Origin: Bacillota bacterium
GTDB taxonomy: Bacteria > Bacillota > Clostridia > Clostridiales > Clostridiaceae
Direction: 5' to 3'
NCBI GenBank assembly: GCA_023451395.1
Contig: JAEXZL010000218.1
Coordinates: 1 to 64,000, forward strand
Length of the DNA: 64,000 nt
Shown here: one piece after another, positions 1-8,123 of the stretch
Position numbering within the stretch: position 1 is the stretch's first letter
Layout: each line of letters starts with the position of its first letter
The notes under the pieces: model-generated
Told to the model about the DNA's origin: nothing
The model's database searches: none
Seen by the model: the letters and a program-made list of their open reading frames with translations, nothing else
Position numbers and translations under genes: made by a program

Positions 1-63
1 GATTTAACACTTAGGAATAATGTTTTATTATAATATCATAATAAGAATTTAAGGGGTGATTAA

Positions 64-564
64 ATGGACTGGGTAGCTTTTTTAAATAATGTGAGTGCTA
101 TAGCTATAGTTTTATTCATCGCAGGTATAGTGCTTGTTACCATTGAGATGTTTATACCAGGCTTTGGAGTTGCCGGAATTTCCGGTGCCATATGTCTTAT
201 ACTTGCTGTTATATTTGCTGCAGAAACCTTTACTCAAGGGCTTGTTTTAATGCTTATAGTTTTTGTAATCCTAAGTATTCTTTTCGGAGTGGTTCTTATG
301 TCCCTGTCCAAAGGAAAGATGAAAAAGACCTTAGTGCTTGAAGAAGAGCAAAAGAAGGATCAGGGTTATATTAGCTCTGATGATTTAAAGTACTTCATTG
401 ATAAGGAAGGTATTGCAAAAACTGATTTAAGACCCTCAGGTAGTGCTGATATTGAAGGCTTAAAGCTTGATGTGGTTTCAGATGGCGAGTATATAGCTCA
501 AGGGAGCAAAATTAAAATAGTTAAGGTTCAGGGCAGTAAAATATTAGTTAAAAAATTAAATTAA
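64..564 (+). CDS. NfeD-like membrane protein, flotillin partner
   Basis: Short-form NfeD family protein of 166 aa. Residues about 10-32 and 35-80 are strongly hydrophobic (two to three membrane segments). A charged linker follows, and residues about 105-165 form the small beta-rich OB-fold domain typical of the family, including a DIEGLKLDV-like stretch and a GSKIKIVKV strand. NfeD proteins lie next to flotillins and are thought to help organise membrane microdomains; the enzymatic role of the short form is unproven. The start is supported by AAGGGGTGAT seven bases upstream. The floA homologue begins 38 bp downstream on the same strand, so the two are probably co-transcribed. Confidence 0.88.
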   Translation: MDWVAFLNNVSAIAIVLFIAGIVLVTIEMFIPGFGVAGISGAICLILAVIFAAETFTQGLVLMLIVFVILSILFGVVLMSLSKGKMKKTLVLEEEQKKDQGYISSDDLKYFIDKEGIAKTDLRPSGSADIEGLKLDVVSDGEYIAQGSKIKIVKVQGSKILVKKLN

Positions 565-601
565 TATTAAAAGATAAAAAATTGAAAGGGGTTTTTAATT
601 T

Positions 602-1597
602 ATGGATGGTTTAGTTTCTTTAATTATTACAGTAATACTAGTGATCTTTGTTGTTGCAATATTCCTGAGCTTTGTTCCATTAGGACTTTGGATTTCTGCT
701 TTAGCTGCAGGAGTTAAGGTTAGTATTTTTAACCTCATAGGTATGAAGCTGAGAAGAGTTGTTCCCACAAGGATAGTGCTTCCTCTTATTAAGTCCACTA
801 AAGCTGGCTTAGATATGAATGTAAACCAGTTAGAGGCTCATTACCTTGCAGGAGGAAATGTAGATAGAGTTATTGATGCCTTAATAGCAGCTCAAAGAGC
901 ATCCATTGACTTGCAATTTGAAAAGGCAGCAGCTATTGACCTTGCAGGTAGAGATGTACTTGAAGCAGTAAAGATGAGTGTAAATCCTAAGGTTATTGAA
1001 ACACCTAATGTATCAGCAGTAGCTAAAGATGGTATAGAGCTATTAGTAAAGGCAAGAGTTACTGTAAGAGCTAATCTTGAAAGATTAGTAGGTGGTGCTG
1101 GTGAAACCACTATCCTAGCAAGGGTAGGTGAGGGTATAGTTACTACTGTTGGTAGTTCCATAGCTCATAAAGAGGTTTTAGAAAATCCAGACAAAATATC
1201 TCAGACAGTATTGAGCAAAGGCTTAGATGCTGGATCAGCCTTTGAAATTTTATCCATAGATATAGCTGATGTTGATGTAGGAAGAAACATCGGTGCACAG
1301 CTTCAAACTCAGCAGGCTGAGGCTGACAAGAAGATTGCTCAAGCTAAAGCTGAGGAAAGAAGAGCAATGGCTGTAGCTAGAGAGCAGGAAATGAGAGCAG
1401 AGGTTGTAGCTGCAGAGGCAGAGGTTCCAAGAGCAATGGCTCAGGCTTTAAGAGATGGAAAACTTGGAGTTATGGATTATTATGATATGCAAAATGTTAT
1501 TGCAGATACAGATATGAGAACAGCTATTTCTGACAGTGGAAAGAAAAAGCCTACAGTACAAAATGAAAAGGAAAATAAGCCTAAGGATAGCATATAG
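602..1597 (+). CDS. floA: Flotillin-like protein FloA
   Basis: 331-aa flotillin-like scaffold protein of the YqfA/FloA type, which organises functional membrane microdomains in Firmicutes. The N-terminus has a membrane-inserting hydrophobic segment at about residues 5-45 and lacks a cleavable signal. An SPFH/band-7-like region follows to about 220, then an Ala/Glu/Arg-rich coiled coil at about 225-290 with repeated AEAE-type heptads, and a Lys-rich tail. Length and layout match FloA. GAAAGGGG precedes the ATG. It lies between nfeD and a small gene that begins 12 bp after its stop, so an nfeD-floA operon extending into the response regulator is likely. Confidence 0.93.
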   Translation: MDGLVSLIITVILVIFVVAIFLSFVPLGLWISALAAGVKVSIFNLIGMKLRRVVPTRIVLPLIKSTKAGLDMNVNQLEAHYLAGGNVDRVIDALIAAQRASIDLQFEKAAAIDLAGRDVLEAVKMSVNPKVIETPNVSAVAKDGIELLVKARVTVRANLERLVGGAGETTILARVGEGIVTTVGSSIAHKEVLENPDKISQTVLSKGLDAGSAFEILSIDIADVDVGRNIGAQLQTQQAEADKKIAQAKAEERRAMAVAREQEMRAEVVAAEAEVPRAMAQALRDGKLGVMDYYDMQNVIADTDMRTAISDSGKKKPTVQNEKENKPKDSI

Positions 1598-1609
1598 GAG
1601 CTGAAACTT

Positions 1610-1792
1610 ATGGATAGATATAAGGAAAGGGCAAATAAGGAAAAATTAAATAATAAGGGATATATAGACAGCATAGCTGAGGATTTAACAACTAGCAGAC
1701 TTCAAAGAGCCTTAATACTATCTGAAATATTAAACAAACCCGTCTCTAAAAGAGAAAGCTCTAAAAGAAGATATTTAAGGAGAAAGCCCTAA
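1610..1792 (+). CDS. Small basic protein between floA and the LytTR regulator
   Basis: 60-aa highly charged protein, rich in Lys and Arg with no membrane segment. I do not recognise a family. It is likely real: it starts 12 bp after floA, a GGAGCTGAAAC ribosome site precedes its ATG, and its TAA stop overlaps by one base the ATG of the downstream response regulator (TAATG), a translational-coupling arrangement. The C-terminal third ends in a strongly basic run. Function unknown; its position suggests a small accessory factor of the floA operon or of the regulator. Confidence 0.7.
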   Translation: MDRYKERANKEKLNNKGYIDSIAEDLTTSRLQRALILSEILNKPVSKRESSKRRYLRRKP

Positions 1793-2535
1793 TGGATTTA
1801 AAAATACTGATTGTAGATGATGAACCAGGGATGCGCCTTTTAATAGTAAAGGCTGTCTCTAAGCTTGAAGGCTTCACTGTAATAGGTGAAGCTGCCAGCG
1901 GAGAGGATGCTTTGGAGCTATTTAAAAAGCACCGCCCTGAAGTGGTATTTTTAGATATAGAGCTACAAGGAATGTCTGGAGTAGATTGTGCCGAGAAAAT
2001 CCTTGATATCAGTCCTAAGACTATGATAATTTTTGCCACCGGTCATAACGAATATATGCCCAGAGCCTTTGAACTTTATGCCTTTGACTATATAATTAAA
2101 CCCTTTAAGATTGAGAGGATATTTCAAACTCTTCACAGAATAAAGGATATATATACAGAAAATGGTCAAGTTAAGATGGCACAAAAAGCAAGGGGTAGCA
2201 AGGCTTTAGATAAGCTTGTGGTTAAAAATAAGGAAGGTATAAGCTTTGTAGATTCTCAAGACATAATATTGGTACAGAGAGAGGATAAAAATACTGTAAT
2301 CTATACTAAGGGAGAAAGGTATACAACCTCTGAGGCCTTAGGGGATATAGAATTTAAGCTAGATAGCACAAAATTCTTAAGAAGTCATAAATCCTATATA
2401 ATAAATATCTCAAAGATAACAAAGATATATCCCTATGGAAGATGGACTTATGTGGTTAAACTTAAGGATACAGAGATGGATGCCCTCTTAACCCATGAAA
2501 ATTATGAACAGCTAAAAATGTTATTTGACCTTTAA
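1792..2535 (+). CDS. LytTR-family response regulator (orphan)
   Basis: 247-aa response regulator. Residues 1-120 are a receiver domain with the acidic pair Asp9/Asp10, the phospho-acceptor Asp55 in VVFLDIELQG, a Thr in the FATGH switch position, and Lys in the IIKPF motif. Residues about 140-247 are a LytTR DNA-binding domain (FLRSHKSYIIN motif). LytTR regulators usually control virulence, autolysis or peptide-signalling genes and pair with a HPK10-type sensor, but no histidine kinase is encoded nearby. The start overlaps the preceding stop by one base, so it belongs to the nfeD-floA operon. The end of the gene is repeated several times just downstream. Confidence 0.9.
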   Translation: MDLKILIVDDEPGMRLLIVKAVSKLEGFTVIGEAASGEDALELFKKHRPEVVFLDIELQGMSGVDCAEKILDISPKTMIIFATGHNEYMPRAFELYAFDYIIKPFKIERIFQTLHRIKDIYTENGQVKMAQKARGSKALDKLVVKNKEGISFVDSQDIILVQREDKNTVIYTKGERYTTSEALGDIEFKLDSTKFLRSHKSYIINISKITKIYPYGRWTYVVKLKDTEMDALLTHENYEQLKMLFDL

Positions 2536-2657
2536 CAACTAAAAATGCTATTCGATCTGTAACAGATAAAATGTTATTTGATCTGTAACAACTAAAAATG
2601 TTATTCGATTTATAACGGCTAAAAATGCTATTTAATTATAGCAGCTAAAAATATATA
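2509..2657 (+). repeat. About 5.5 tandem copies of a 26-27 bp unit from the end of the LytTR gene
   Basis: The last nine codons of the regulator, stop included, begin a tandem array with unit starts at 2509, 2536, 2563, 2589, 2616 and 2642 (the last copy partial). Copies 2 and 4 encode the same QLKMLFDL plus stop as the gene and differ from it only at synonymous positions. Copy 3 has lost one base and copy 5 has two amino-acid changes and a damaged stop. Confidence 0.85.
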
Positions 2658-2772
2658 TAAAAGTAAGTGAGCAATTAAGCCTCTTTAGATATTTAGATCA
2701 GGAAATATTATTAATACTCCCTTTTGCTGAATAAACTATAGATTGAGGCATAACTACACTCTAAGAAATTAT

Positions 2773-2805
2773 TCAGCATTGATGAAAATCGATGCTGATT
2801 TTTTT
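2773..2805 (+). terminator. Rho-independent terminator
   Basis: An 11-bp stem, TCAGCATTGAT/ATCGATGCTGA with one G-U pair, closes a GAAA tetraloop and runs into seven T residues. It terminates the nfeD-floA-LytTR transcript. Confidence 0.85.
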
Positions 2806-2857
2806 ATAAGGTTTTTGATTTTATGGTATCCAATTAATAAAGATAGGGGGACTAGAA

Positions 2858-3232
2858 ATGAGAGGCAGAGAAATATTAAAGAGTTTAATTAAAGTTTTTG
2901 CACTGGGAACTTTATGGACTGTTATAGCTTTTATAATAGGTATACTTGTAGATAAGTTTATAATTGTTTTTAATCTCCAGGAAAGTATATTTTTATTAGG
3001 ATTAAATTATATAATAATTGGTACAACTATGATCTTTGGTGAAGGAAAATCCAACTACAACATAGTATTAGGCGGAGATATGGATATTATTGAGCCAAGC
3101 TTTGGAAGAGAATATGCAGAATTTTTAGATGGCAAAAGAAAAGGAAAATATAATAATGTAGGAGTTAATGCATCTGCTTTAGGAATTATTCTTGGAGGAG
3201 CAGTGTGTATTATTTTTTCTATAATACTGTAA
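2858..3232 (+). CDS. Hypothetical membrane protein
   Basis: 124-aa protein of no family I recognise. Hydrophobic segments at about residues 13-33, 42-60 and 105-124 suggest three membrane spans, with a charged Gly/Asn-rich loop between the second and third. A purine-rich AGATAGGGGG ribosome site precedes the ATG. It follows a strong terminator, so it has its own promoter, and it may share a transcript with the next gene 70 bp downstream. Confidence 0.7.
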   Translation: MRGREILKSLIKVFALGTLWTVIAFIIGILVDKFIIVFNLQESIFLLGLNYIIIGTTMIFGEGKSNYNIVLGGDMDIIEPSFGREYAEFLDGKRKGKYNNVGVNASALGIILGGAVCIIFSIIL

Positions 3233-3302
3233 ATAATTACTTTATAAGTAAAATCATAACTTGTGAAAAGCTCTAAAATCTCTTAATTGAAAGGATGGGT
3301 AT

Positions 3303-3872
3303 ATGCTTATGAAAGACGAGGTTAAGCGATGGAAGAAGTATGGATATATAATTATGGCTGTAGTACTTTTCTTAATGGGAGTAACCTATGTGGTTAACTA
3401 TAACAAAAAGGTTAAGCTCCATAAGGAAGAAATAAAGGCTGAGCATATAGAGGATTTAAGAAGAGCAGAGGAAGCCTCTGAGAAGGCATTGGAATTCTTG
3501 AACTCTGATAAAGAGACAGTTACAGGAAAAGAGATGAAGGAGTACTGTAAAATTGCAGGAACTATATGGACATCAATTAATGAGCTGAGAGAATACACTG
3601 TGAAGCCTTATAATTCTGAGATAAAACCCCATAATATAATGATGGTCTTAAGCAGTACAATCAACTACGGTTCCATGGAGGATGCAGAGGAGATAGCTAT
3701 TCAAGGAGAATTAAGATATATACTAATTGTTCAAAAATGGTATATAGAAGAAGTTAACACCTTGCTTAAAGAAAGTAGTTACAAGAATTTTAAAACAGCG
3801 GGGGAATGGGTGAAGGTTCTTAAGGAAATTAGCACTCTTGATCACACTAATATAAAGACTGAAGCTTCATAG
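3303..3872 (+). CDS. Hypothetical N-terminally anchored protein
   Basis: 189-aa protein with one hydrophobic segment at about residues 14-33 followed by a Lys/Glu-rich helical region, consistent with an extracytoplasmic domain on a single membrane anchor. No family recognised. GAAAGGATGG lies eight bases before the ATG at 3303; the in-frame ATG at 3309 is an alternative start two codons in. The TAG stop lies in the loop of the terminator hairpin, so the mRNA has almost no 3' untranslated region. Confidence 0.7.
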   Translation: MLMKDEVKRWKKYGYIIMAVVLFLMGVTYVVNYNKKVKLHKEEIKAEHIEDLRRAEEASEKALEFLNSDKETVTGKEMKEYCKIAGTIWTSINELREYTVKPYNSEIKPHNIMMVLSSTINYGSMEDAEEIAIQGELRYILIVQKWYIEEVNTLLKESSYKNFKTAGEWVKVLKEISTLDHTNIKTEAS

Positions 3873-3887
3873 AAGCTTCAGTCTTTC
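3854..3887 (+). terminator. Terminator overlapping the end of the coding sequence
   Basis: An inverted repeat of AAGACTGAAGCTT with AAGCTTCAGTCTT, followed by TTTC. The upstream arm is coding and the stop codon of the 3303-3872 gene falls in the loop. The opposite-strand gene converges from 3920. Confidence 0.8.
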
Positions 3888-3919
3888 TTAATAGCTATTA
3901 AAAATTACTGTTAAAAAAT

Positions 3920-4153
3920 CTAGAGCTTTCCTAGCATATCTTTAATGATATCCACTTGATCTATAGAAATTTTAAGCTTTTCTGAAAGCATTCTGCTATC
4001 TAGTCCCTCATGAAGTCCTTCCTTTACTGCCATAAGCTTATCTGCGTCAGTTATGATATTTTCCACAGCAGTACTGTCTTTAGCAGGTACAGACTTTAAG
4101 TGGTTTTCCAGTTTATCATAAAGCTCCATTTCCTTTAATTTTGTCCAGGGCAT
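3920..4153 (-). CDS. Hypothetical small helical protein
   Basis: 77-aa soluble, mostly helical, charged protein with no recognised family or membrane segment. An ideal AAGGAGG site lies upstream of the ATG on the minus strand, which supports it as a real gene. It converges with the preceding plus-strand gene and is divergent from the ABC-F gene. Confidence 0.72.
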   Translation of the reverse strand: MPWTKLKEMELYDKLENHLKSVPAKDSTAVENIITDADKLMAVKEGLHEGLDSRMLSEKLKISIDQVDIIKDMLGKL

Positions 4154-4350
4154 ATTCTTTAGCCTCCTTATGGAAAGAAATTTTTAACTTAGGGTGTGTA
4201 CTTAGTATGCACCATATAGATTATTTAATTCCTAGAGTCTTATGATAAGACAATCATACCTTATTAATTAGCTTGAGATTTTTTATTTTAATACTTTTAT
4301 GCTAAGATATATTAATGATGAAACACTTTGACAAAGGAAGGAATTTTTTT

Positions 4351-6282
4351 ATGAATATAATTTCTCTTGAAAATATAAATAAAAGCTATAGCGAAAAGGC
4401 TTTAATTGATAATATATCTTTGGGTATAAATGAAGGAGAGAAAATTGGGCTTATTGGAATAAATGGCACAGGAAAATCTACTCTTTTAAAAATTATTGCT
4501 GGGATAGAAAATATTGATTCTGGATCAATAATTAAAGCAAATAACAGAAGGATAGAATATCTTGCCCAGAACCCACCCTATGAGGAAAAGGCTACAGTTT
4601 TGCAACAGCTTTTTCAAGGAAGCTCTCCTGAGCTTACCCTTATACGAGAGTATGAGGAGGTATTGGAAAACCTTGAAAAGAATTCTGGAAGTGATGAGGA
4701 AAAGGAGCTTAACAAAAGACTTTTAAAACTTCAGAGTCAGATTGATACCCAGGGGTTGTGGGATTTAGAAAGTGAAGGAAAGAGTATACTCACAAGGCTA
4801 GGAATCACAGATTTTAAGGCTCTTATGGGCAATCTTTCTGGAGGGCAAAGAAAAAGAGTAGCCCTAGCAGCAGCTCTTATAACCCCTTGTGATCTTTTAA
4901 TTTTGGATGAGCCCACAAACCATATGGATAATGAAACCATAGATTGGTTGGAAAACTATTTAAATAGCCGTAAGGGTGCTCTCCTTATGGTTACCCATGA
5001 CAGATATTTTTTAGATAGGATAGCTAATAGAATAATTGAGCTCTATAGAGGAGGCCTCTACAGCTATCAGGGAAACTATACAACCTTTTTGGAAAAGAAG
5101 CTGGAAAGGGAGCAGCTAGAGGCAGCTATGGAGGATAAGAGGCAGAACCTTTTAAGAAAGGAGCTTGCCTGGGTAAGAAGAGGGGCAAAAGCCAGAAGCA
5201 CTAAGCAAAAGGCAAGGCTTCAGCGTTTTGAAGAGCTAAGTAATAAAGAAGGATTAGATATGGGGCAGGAGGTAGAGATGTCTTCCTTAAGCTCCCGATT
5301 AGGAAGAAAGGTTATAGAAATTGAAAATATATCAAAAAATCTTGGCGGAAAGGAGCTTCTTAAGGATTTTACCTACACTCTTTTAAGAGACGACAGAATT
5401 GCCATAATTGGACCTAATGGCATAGGTAAATCCACACTTATGAAGCTAATTTATGGAGAGCTTATCCCGGATAAGGGAAGTATTAATATTGGAGATACGG
5501 TAAAGCTTGCCTTCTTTTCACAGGAAAACACCCACATGGATGAAAATATGCGTGTTATAGAATATGTGAGAGAGGAAGCTGAGTATATAGCTGTTTCTGA
5601 AAATGAAAAAATATCTGCCTCCTCCCTTTGTGAGAGATTTCTCTTTGATTCTACTATGCAGTGGACACCTATAGGAAAGCTTTCTGGAGGAGAAAGAAGA
5701 AGGCTATATCTATTAAGGGTACTAATGAAGGCTCCAAATGTTCTTTTATTAGATGAACCCTCTAACGACCTGGACATTGAAACCTTAAAAATCCTTGAGG
5801 ATTACCTAGATAACTTTCAGGGAGCTGTTATTGTGGTTACTCATGATCGCTACTTTATGGATAGAGTATGTAACAAGATATTTTACTTTGAAGGTCAGGG
5901 TGAGATAAAGACTTTCTTTGGAAGCTATGAGGACTTTTATCAGAATAGGCTTTTAGAGGAGAATGAGAAAAAAGCCTTAGAAAAGGAAAGAGAGACTTCA
6001 AAAAATCCTTCCCCTAAAAAGGACGGGGTTAAAAAGGAAAAGCCTTTAAAATTTACTTACAAGGAAGAAAAGGAATTTCAAGAGATAGATGAAGTTATTG
6101 CAGTAATAGAAGGAGAGATTGAAGCCTTAGATGGTGAAATAGAGAAGAACTCATCAGATTTTCAGCGCCTTCAGGAACTATTAGAAGAAAAGGGAGAAAA
6201 GGAGAAGCTCTTAGAAGAAAAATATGAAAGATGGGAATACCTAAACGATCTTCATGAAAAAATAGAAGCCTCAAAAAATTAA
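4351..6282 (+). CDS. ABC-F family ATPase, Uup-like
   Basis: 643-aa soluble protein with two ABC ATPase cassettes and no membrane domain, as in ABC-F translation factors that act at the ribosomal E site. Cassette 1 has Walker A GINGTGKST (residues 36-44), signature LSGGQRKR and Walker B LILDEPTNHMD. Cassette 2 has GPNGIGKST, LSGGERRR and LLDEPSNDLD. The Arg/Lys-rich inter-cassette linker and a C-terminal coiled coil (about 570-640) resemble Uup. An in-frame ATG at 4315 exists, but AAGGAAGG sits nine bases before 4351 and family similarity starts there. Antibiotic-resistance ABC-F subtypes cannot be excluded by eye. Confidence 0.9.
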   Translation: MNIISLENINKSYSEKALIDNISLGINEGEKIGLIGINGTGKSTLLKIIAGIENIDSGSIIKANNRRIEYLAQNPPYEEKATVLQQLFQGSSPELTLIREYEEVLENLEKNSGSDEEKELNKRLLKLQSQIDTQGLWDLESEGKSILTRLGITDFKALMGNLSGGQRKRVALAAALITPCDLLILDEPTNHMDNETIDWLENYLNSRKGALLMVTHDRYFLDRIANRIIELYRGGLYSYQGNYTTFLEKKLEREQLEAAMEDKRQNLLRKELAWVRRGAKARSTKQKARLQRFEELSNKEGLDMGQEVEMSSLSSRLGRKVIEIENISKNLGGKELLKDFTYTLLRDDRIAIIGPNGIGKSTLMKLIYGELIPDKGSINIGDTVKLAFFSQENTHMDENMRVIEYVREEAEYIAVSENEKISASSLCERFLFDSTMQWTPIGKLSGGERRRLYLLRVLMKAPNVLLLDEPSNDLDIETLKILEDYLDNFQGAVIVVTHDRYFMDRVCNKIFYFEGQGEIKTFFGSYEDFYQNRLLEENEKKALEKERETSKNPSPKKDGVKKEKPLKFTYKEEKEFQEIDEVIAVIEGEIEALDGEIEKNSSDFQRLQELLEEKGEKEKLLEEKYERWEYLNDLHEKIEASKN

Positions 6283-6360
6283 TTGTAATATAAGATCCTT
6301 TAGGCAAATATCTATTAAATAAGTCTTTAAAAAAATCCGAAGCCTAGAGGAGTTAAGTTC

Positions 6361-6975
6361 ATGACCTATTACAGATATCCAAGAATTGTTGATAAGCATT
6401 CAATAACAACCGTTACAGACAAGGACAATGAAAGAAGATATATATTGGCCTTAAAGCTAAAAAAAAGAGGATCAGAGAGGCTTCTCATTATTATAGATAG
6501 CATGGGAGCTGCAGATGAGATAGATAGTGATAGAAAGCTCTGCAGAATTTTAAAATATATTCAGGAGAGTAGGGAGCTTCAGCCCTATGGAGAACTTAGG
6601 ATTATGAGCCTTTTTCCTGTATGCAGCAGCAAAATAAAATATGTTATAGAAAAGCTATATGAAAAGGGTCCTGAATTTATATTAGGTGAGGATGATCTCT
6701 TTATCCTAGAGGATAGGGTAATATCTAATAAGATGCTTATTAAGGAAAATATAGATCTAGCAGATAAGATTATTCTTGCCTGGGGCTCACCGCCAGTGAA
6801 ACTAAAAAAGTACCATCATAATGTTTCAGAGGAGTTATTAGCTTATATAAAGACTAGAAAAAAGTCTTTATATACCTATACTATAGGAGAATTATCCCTA
6901 AGAGGCTATCCTAAGAGCTGTTTATGCTGGTCTTATAAGGAGGTTCCAATAGCATATCCTTTTAATAGTGTTTAA
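6361..6975 (+). CDS. DUF1643-like protein
   Basis: 204-aa soluble protein. The pattern RRYILALKL, then a hydrophobic strand with Asp/Ser, then YGELRIMSLFPV, and later DKIILAWGSPP with a C-terminal Pro-containing strand follows the DUF1643 outline (RRY start, NLF strand, AWG motif). The usual NPS-TAD segment is altered here to IDSMGAADEID, so this is a divergent member at best. Function of the family is unknown. AGAGGAG precedes the ATG. It follows the ABC-F gene by 78 bp and may be co-transcribed. Confidence 0.6.
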   Translation: MTYYRYPRIVDKHSITTVTDKDNERRYILALKLKKRGSERLLIIIDSMGAADEIDSDRKLCRILKYIQESRELQPYGELRIMSLFPVCSSKIKYVIEKLYEKGPEFILGEDDLFILEDRVISNKMLIKENIDLADKIILAWGSPPVKLKKYHHNVSEELLAYIKTRKKSLYTYTIGELSLRGYPKSCLCWSYKEVPIAYPFNSV

Positions 6976-6983
6976 ATAATAGT

Positions 6984-7024
6984 GGAGCAGAGGTATATGA
7001 TAAAATAACTTCTGCTCCCTTTGT
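6984..7024 (+). terminator. Probable terminator
   Basis: An 11-bp stem, GGAGCAGAGGT/ACTTCTGCTCC with one wobble, with a 14-base loop and a weak CTTTGT tail after the DUF1643-like gene. Confidence 0.5.
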
Positions 7025-7107
7025 CTATATATTCTAAGGAATAAAAAAACGGAAGCTTTTTATCGGGATATCTATTTTTATGCTAGAGAATTTATGGCTT
7101 CTTAGCA

Positions 7108-7142
7108 TAAAAAACCCACTAAGGTTTTTGTACCTTAGTGGG
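7108..7142 (-). terminator. Terminator for the minus-strand BFD-like gene
   Basis: A perfect 10-bp inverted repeat, CCCACTAAGG/CCTTAGTGGG. On the minus strand the stem is followed by six T residues. Confidence 0.8.
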
Positions 7143-7162
7143 CATCGTGATAACTTGCTTAT

Positions 7163-7524
7163 TTATGCATTTTGGTGTTTATCTATTAGCTCCTGAATTT
7201 TCGGTGTACATCTTCTTCCACCACAGCCTCCAGAACCTGCACCTGTTGCCTGCTGCACCTTTTCTACAGTGTTAGCACCCTTAGCTATGGCTTCCTTGAT
7301 TTTAATCCTTGGAATGGCTTTGCAAAGACAAACCTTTGTATGTTTATCAAGGACTAGCTCCTGGAGTCTTTTTTTTTATCTTCTTCGCTTTCCTTAGAAG
7401 CTTCATCCTTATTTTTTACCTTAGAAGGATTCTGCTTTTCCATTTCACTTTTTTCTTTATCTAAAATATCTTTATTTGCTTCATCGAAGCCTTGGTCATA
7501 TTTTTCGTTAAAATTGTTTTCCAT
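7163..7524 (-). pseudogene. BFD-like [2Fe-2S] protein gene interrupted by a frameshift at an A9 run
   Basis: Read from the ATG at 7524 (GGAGG upstream), the first frame gives a 56-aa charged peptide that ends at TAG (7354). It crosses nine A residues (T run at 7369-7377 on the plus strand). Shifting frame there opens 67 more residues, including VCLCKAIPR and a GCGGRRC motif. This is a bacterioferritin-associated-ferredoxin-like domain with C-x-C and C-x4-C cluster ligands, ending in TAA at 7163. No ATG, GTG or TTG lies in the domain's frame between the A run and the first Cys, so the domain can only be made by frameshifting. It is a paralogue of the intact gene at 31027-31200. Mutation, sequencing error, or slippage at A9 are all possible. 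Confidence 0.7.
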
Positions 7525-7791
7525 AGTATCTCAGTCCTCCAATCAAATTGTCATTAAAGAAAATCCCCTAGTGACTGTAGTTTTATTAAATCATAAATGA
7601 GAATTAAATTCAATGAGTTTAATAAAGCTTTAATATAAATTTAAAATATATAATTATAGTTTGTTCAAACTTAAATAATAATATTTAGCTGCCCATAGGA
7701 AATTTTACACAAACTGTACATGGAATTTACTAGAGTTAAACAAGGAAAATATATAATTTTATTAGTGAATTTCATTGGGGAGGGAGCTAAA

Positions 7792-7974
7792 GTGAAAAAA
7801 TTACTGGGCTTTATTATTATGTTTATTTTTAGTTTATATTTATTCATGGAAACTGTATCATCAAGTGGCATGGGTTCTCCTGGAGGCAATAAAGGTGTAA
7901 TATTATATATTCTTTTAACTATTGCAATAATCGGACCCATTGGTCTTGTAAGCTATAAGAGGAAAATGAGATAG
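7792..7974 (+). CDS. Small two-span membrane protein
   Basis: 60-aa protein starting at GTG with GGGGAGGGAGC upstream. A longer in-frame ATG at 7720 lacks a good ribosome site. Two hydrophobic segments (about residues 3-20 and 35-53) flank a Ser/Gly-rich loop (SSSGMGSPGG). No family recognised. Confidence 0.55.
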   Translation: MKKLLGFIIMFIFSLYLFMETVSSSGMGSPGGNKGVILYILLTIAIIGPIGLVSYKRKMR

Positions 7975-8067
7975 ATGAGAAAAGGGTTTTATCAAGAATA
8001 CAAGTCGCATCTTTAATCTGTTGTTTCTATTGTTACTAGTGTGTTCATAAGATAAAATAGTATTTAT

Positions 8068-8090
8068 AAGTGCCAAAGGGCACTCTTTTT
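8068..8090 (+). terminator. Small terminator upstream of the MATE gene
   Basis: Hairpin AGTGCC-AAA-GGGCACT followed by five T residues. It separates the small membrane gene from the MATE exporter. Confidence 0.6.
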
Positions 8091-8123
8091 ATGCACTAAT
8101 AACAATAAGGAGTTATATAGCTT

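Noticed and set aside
1..34. Possible promoter TTAACA/TATAAT before nfeD
   Set aside because: Spacing is 19 bp and the region is cut by the window edge, so it was not listed as a feature.
595..798. Minus-strand open frame inside floA
   Set aside because: Fully antisense to a well-supported gene, no ribosome site, typical shadow frame. The same reasoning removes the other open frames lying inside real genes throughout the window.
7046..7109. TATGCTA/TAGCATA inverted repeat near the BFD-like gene terminator
   Set aside because: Lacks a T tract on either strand; the adjacent CCCACTAAGG hairpin explains termination better.
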